A DNA stretch of 15,505 bases from an uncultured Polynucleobacter sp. (GTDB lineage Bacteria; Pseudomonadota; Gammaproteobacteria; Burkholderiales; Burkholderiaceae). Of this stretch, positions 13,851 through 15,505 are shown in pieces. The notes under the pieces are model-generated. The model worked only from the letters and a program-made list of their open reading frames with translations. It was not told the origin of the DNA and did not search any database. The first letter of the stretch is position 1. Each line of letters starts with the position of its first letter. Made by a program: the position numbers and the translations under genes. Location: assembly GCA_937996825.1 (NCBI GenBank), contig CALKUJ010000038.1, positions 1 to 15,505 on the forward strand. The letters run 5' to 3'.

Positions 13851-14831
13851 ATGTCACAAAATGCACAAAAACCGAAGATTTTGGTCGCGCGCTCGATCTT
13901 TCCAGACCTATTGGCTGAGTTGGAGAAGGTTGCGGTTGTTCAATCTAATCAGAGTGACCACCTTTGGAATGCTGCTGATTTGAAAGCGGCCTTGGCTGAT
14001 AAAGATGCGGCAATCGTATCGGGCGGTGAGCGCGTTGATGCCGATATTCTGAAAGCCTCCCCAAATTTAAAAATTGTTTCAAATATTGCCGTTGGGTATA
14101 ACAACCTAGATATGCCAGCTTTTAAAGCGGCCAATGTGATGGCTACCAACACACCTGATGTGTTGACGGATACCACTGCTGATTTTGGTTTTACTTTAAT
14201 GATGGCAACAGCTCGTCGTGTGACCGAAAGTGAGCGTTGGTTAAGAGACGGTCATTGGGCTAAGTTCTCCATTTGTGATGCACCACTTTCAATGGATATT
14301 CATCATTCCACTTTGGGCATTATGGGCATGGGTCGTATTGGTCAAGCGATTGCTAAACGTGCGCGTGGTTTCAATATGAATGTGAAGTACTTTAATCGCT
14401 CTCGCTTATCTGAAGATTTAGAAAAAGAATGTGGTGCTACTTATGTGGATCGTGAAACTTTGCTCAAAGAATCCGATCACATTATTTTGGTCATGCCTTA
14501 CACCCCAGAGAATCATCATCTTTTTGGTGAAAAAGAGTTGAATTTAATGAAGCCTACTGCAACCCTTGTCAACATTGCGCGCGGCGGCATTGTTGATGAG
14601 CATGCTTTAGCCAAGGCGCTCAAAGAAAACAGAATTTTTGCCGCAGGTTTGGATGTGTTTGAGGGTGAGCCAAAAGTGATTCCGGAGTTATTGGCACTGA
14701 AGAATGTGGTCTTAGCTCCGCACATGGCAAGCGCCACAGAGAAAACCAGAAGAGCGATGATTCAGTTGGCAATCAAAAATTGTTTGGCAGGTTTGAATGG
14801 TCAAACGCCACCTAATTTATTGAAAGCTTGA
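13851..14831 (+). CDS. D-isomer-specific 2-hydroxyacid dehydrogenase (glyoxylate/hydroxypyruvate reductase-like)
   Basis: A 326-residue NAD(P)-dependent dehydrogenase that interconverts 2-oxoacids and D-2-hydroxyacids. The catalytic domain surrounds a Rossmann domain with GMGRIG (159-164) and the substrate segment VGYNN (81-85). The catalytic set is R244 in NIARGGIVDE, E273 in DVFEGEP and H291 in LAPHMASAT. Overall similarity is to the GhrB/glyoxylate reductase group; D-lactate dehydrogenase or another D-2-oxoacid reductase cannot be excluded. Residue F181-N-R at the end of the second Rossmann strand, with arginine after it, hints at NADPH preference, an inference. It stands alone with its own ribosome-binding site and a divergent upstream region containing an FNR-type box. 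Confidence 0.93.
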   Translation: MSQNAQKPKILVARSIFPDLLAELEKVAVVQSNQSDHLWNAADLKAALADKDAAIVSGGERVDADILKASPNLKIVSNIAVGYNNLDMPAFKAANVMATNTPDVLTDTTADFGFTLMMATARRVTESERWLRDGHWAKFSICDAPLSMDIHHSTLGIMGMGRIGQAIAKRARGFNMNVKYFNRSRLSEDLEKECGATYVDRETLLKESDHIILVMPYTPENHHLFGEKELNLMKPTATLVNIARGGIVDEHALAKALKENRIFAAGLDVFEGEPKVIPELLALKNVVLAPHMASATEKTRRAMIQLAIKNCLAGLNGQTPPNLLKA

Positions 14832-14842
14832 AGTTAGAAAGA

Positions 14843-14867
14843 TTTGATTCGAAAGATTCGAATCAAA
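14843..14867. terminator. Hairpin between convergent genes, possible bidirectional terminator
   Basis: An 11-bp perfect stem, TTTGATTCGAA (14843-14853) and TTCGAATCAAA (14857-14867), with a three-base AGA loop, lies 11 bases after the dehydrogenase stop and 10 bases past the end of the minus-strand membrane-protein gene. No good T tract follows on the plus strand; on the minus strand the sequence after the stem is moderately T-rich (TCTTTCT). It may serve both genes, better for the minus one. Confidence 0.5.
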
Positions 14868-14877
14868 AGACTAGAAA

Positions 14878-15195
14878 TTAGTCTTGAGAAGAAACAGGTT
14901 TGGTGTCAGTGATAGTGGTTTCGCGCACAGCTACTTCAATGCCACCAAACTTTTCAGCGACCCAGTTGTACACCTTGCAAGCTAACCAAAGTAAACCAAA
15001 ACCAATCAATGCATTCAGGATCAATGCCGAAATCACTGTGAAGCCAGGTAATTCGCCATCTCTGATAAATGCCACAAATAGAGCAAGTAAAACCACTGGC
15101 ACAGAAAAGCTCAAGTAAACCAACACCAGCGTTTTGGCTGTGTGTAGAGGGTCTACGTAAACAACTTCTTTTTTGGTGTATTTGGTGCTTGGCAT
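14878..15195 (-). CDS. Small two-helix membrane protein of unknown function
   Basis: I do not recognise this 105-residue protein with certainty. It has a polar, basic N-terminus (KYTKKE), membrane segments at about 22-43 and 53-74, and a C-terminal tail with YNWVAEKFGGIEVAV (76-90). The YN-(x)-A-x-x-x-GGIEV pattern after the second helix recalls DUF3566-type proteins known mostly from Actinobacteria; this is from memory and untested. The ATG at 15195 has only a weak AAAGA upstream. The gene lies between the convergent dehydrogenase and moeA, 151 bases after the moeA stop, so it is probably transcribed on its own. Confidence 0.75.
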   Translation of the reverse strand: MPSTKYTKKEVVYVDPLHTAKTLVLVYLSFSVPVVLLALFVAFIRDGELPGFTVISALILNALIGFGLLWLACKVYNWVAEKFGGIEVAVRETTITDTKPVSSQD

Positions 15196-15267
15196 ATTGT
15201 CTTTGGTTCAGTTAGATCAGGGGTTTGGCAAATTTCGGATAAGCGCAATTCTATACTAAGTTAAATA

Positions 15268-15293
15268 ATCTTGTTGCGATGCAATATCTTGTT
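15268..15293. repeat. Direct repeat ATCTTGTT, 18-bp period
   Basis: ATCTTGTT occurs at 15268-15275 and again at 15286-15293, separated by ten bases that include TTGC..GCAA symmetry. It lies in the 151-base gap upstream of the small membrane-protein gene (reads AACAAGAT on that gene's strand). The two-turn spacing would fit a tandem protein-binding site, but 8-bp repeats also arise by chance in AT-rich DNA. Confidence 0.35.
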
Positions 15294-15346
15294 AGGCGTA
15301 AAAAATACATATTTTTAATTTCTCAGGCTAAGAGCAAGGCCCCAGA

Positions 15347-15505
15347 TTACAAAAGACCCTCAAATAAAACCACGTTAACCAGTTCACCAGCTGCAATATT
15401 GGCTTGATCATGCTCTAAAACGATAAAGCAATTAGCTTCGCTCATGGAGCGGAGAACACCTGATCCTTGGGCGCCAGTAATGCTAACTGTATTAATACCA
15501 GATTT
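15347..15505 (-). CDS. moeA: MoeA C-terminus (partial): molybdopterin molybdenumtransferase
   Basis: The last 52 residues of a minus-strand gene run into the window edge and end in TAA at 15347-15349. They read through ITGAQGSGVLRSMSEANCFIVL (residues 9-30 of the fragment), then an acidic stretch and VNVVLFEGLL. This is the typical C-terminal domain IV of MoeA, where the GSG-x-L-x-S-M-x-x-A-N segment is highly conserved. MoeA inserts molybdate into adenylated molybdopterin, the product of MogA encoded about 8.4 kb away on the same strand. The N-terminal part lies beyond the window. Confidence 0.88.
   Translation of the reverse strand, partial: KSGINTVSITGAQGSGVLRSMSEANCFIVLEHDQANIAAGELVNVVLFEGLL

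Noticed and set aside
15301..15316. AAAAATA-CA-TATTTTT inverted repeat as a moeA terminator
   Set aside because: AT-only stem with a two-base gap is thermodynamically weak; probably low-complexity sequence.
1..15505. Defence system, mobile element, CRISPR array or biosynthetic cluster
   Set aside because: No transposase, integrase, toxin-antitoxin pair, repeat-spacer array or phage gene was seen; every clear gene is a housekeeping or common transport/redox gene with uniform base composition.

Overview
The window reads as chromosomal core sequence from a small-genome, moderately AT-rich betaproteobacterium of the family Burkholderiaceae. Polynucleobacter or a close relative is the best guess. 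It rests on the look of the proteins (a 107-residue FdxA of the Azotobacter FdI type, a betaproteobacterial CbiB-like membrane protein, an FbpB/FbpC-like iron ABC pair) and on the trmD-rplS-Nudix-cbiB-like-rsgA-M48-orn order; it was not tested by any search. Coding density is very high, with only about 6% outside genes. No tRNA, rRNA, insertion sequence, phage gene or CRISPR array was seen.

Layout. Bases 1-554 hold the last codons of trmD, then rplS (ribosomal protein L19) and a clear intrinsic terminator. Bases 594-2269 hold a Nudix hydrolase of the CoA-pyrophosphatase type and a CobD/CbiB-like membrane protein joined by an ATGA start/stop overlap. These run head-on into rsgA, which is encoded on the minus strand with an M48 (Ste24-like) membrane protease (2247-4461). 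A 305-base gap, the largest here, separates this pair from orn and an AEC-family transporter on the plus strand (4767-6282). The transporter converges on mog (molybdopterin adenylyltransferase), which diverges across only 26 bases from pmbA/tldE (6962-8314).

Bases 8339-10715 on the minus strand read ABC ATPase, thyA, folA with 12-13 base gaps, so a transport ATPase appears to share a transcript with the thymidylate/folate pair. The matching two-domain permease (to 12302) is transcribed divergently. The short divergent start region carries two overlapping Fur-box-like sequences and a perfect TATAAT, which fits ferric-iron transport. Next comes a minus-strand redox pair, fdxA followed by a thioredoxin-reductase-like ferredoxin-NADP reductase (12299-13687). 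A 163-base divergent region holding an FNR/ANR-type box separates it from a D-2-hydroxyacid dehydrogenase (13851-14831). The window ends with a two-helix membrane protein of unknown function and the 3' end of moeA, both minus strand.

Functionally these are housekeeping modules: translation and ribosome assembly (trmD, rplS, rsgA), RNA turnover (orn), protein quality control or peptide maturation (M48, PmbA), molybdenum cofactor (mog, moeA), dTMP synthesis (thyA/folA), iron import and ferredoxin electron transfer. I found no clearly new multi-gene system. The most notable points are regulatory: the putative Fur operator that may also place thyA-folA under iron control, the FNR-type box between fdxA and the dehydrogenase, and very tight divergent start regions that could yield leaderless transcripts.
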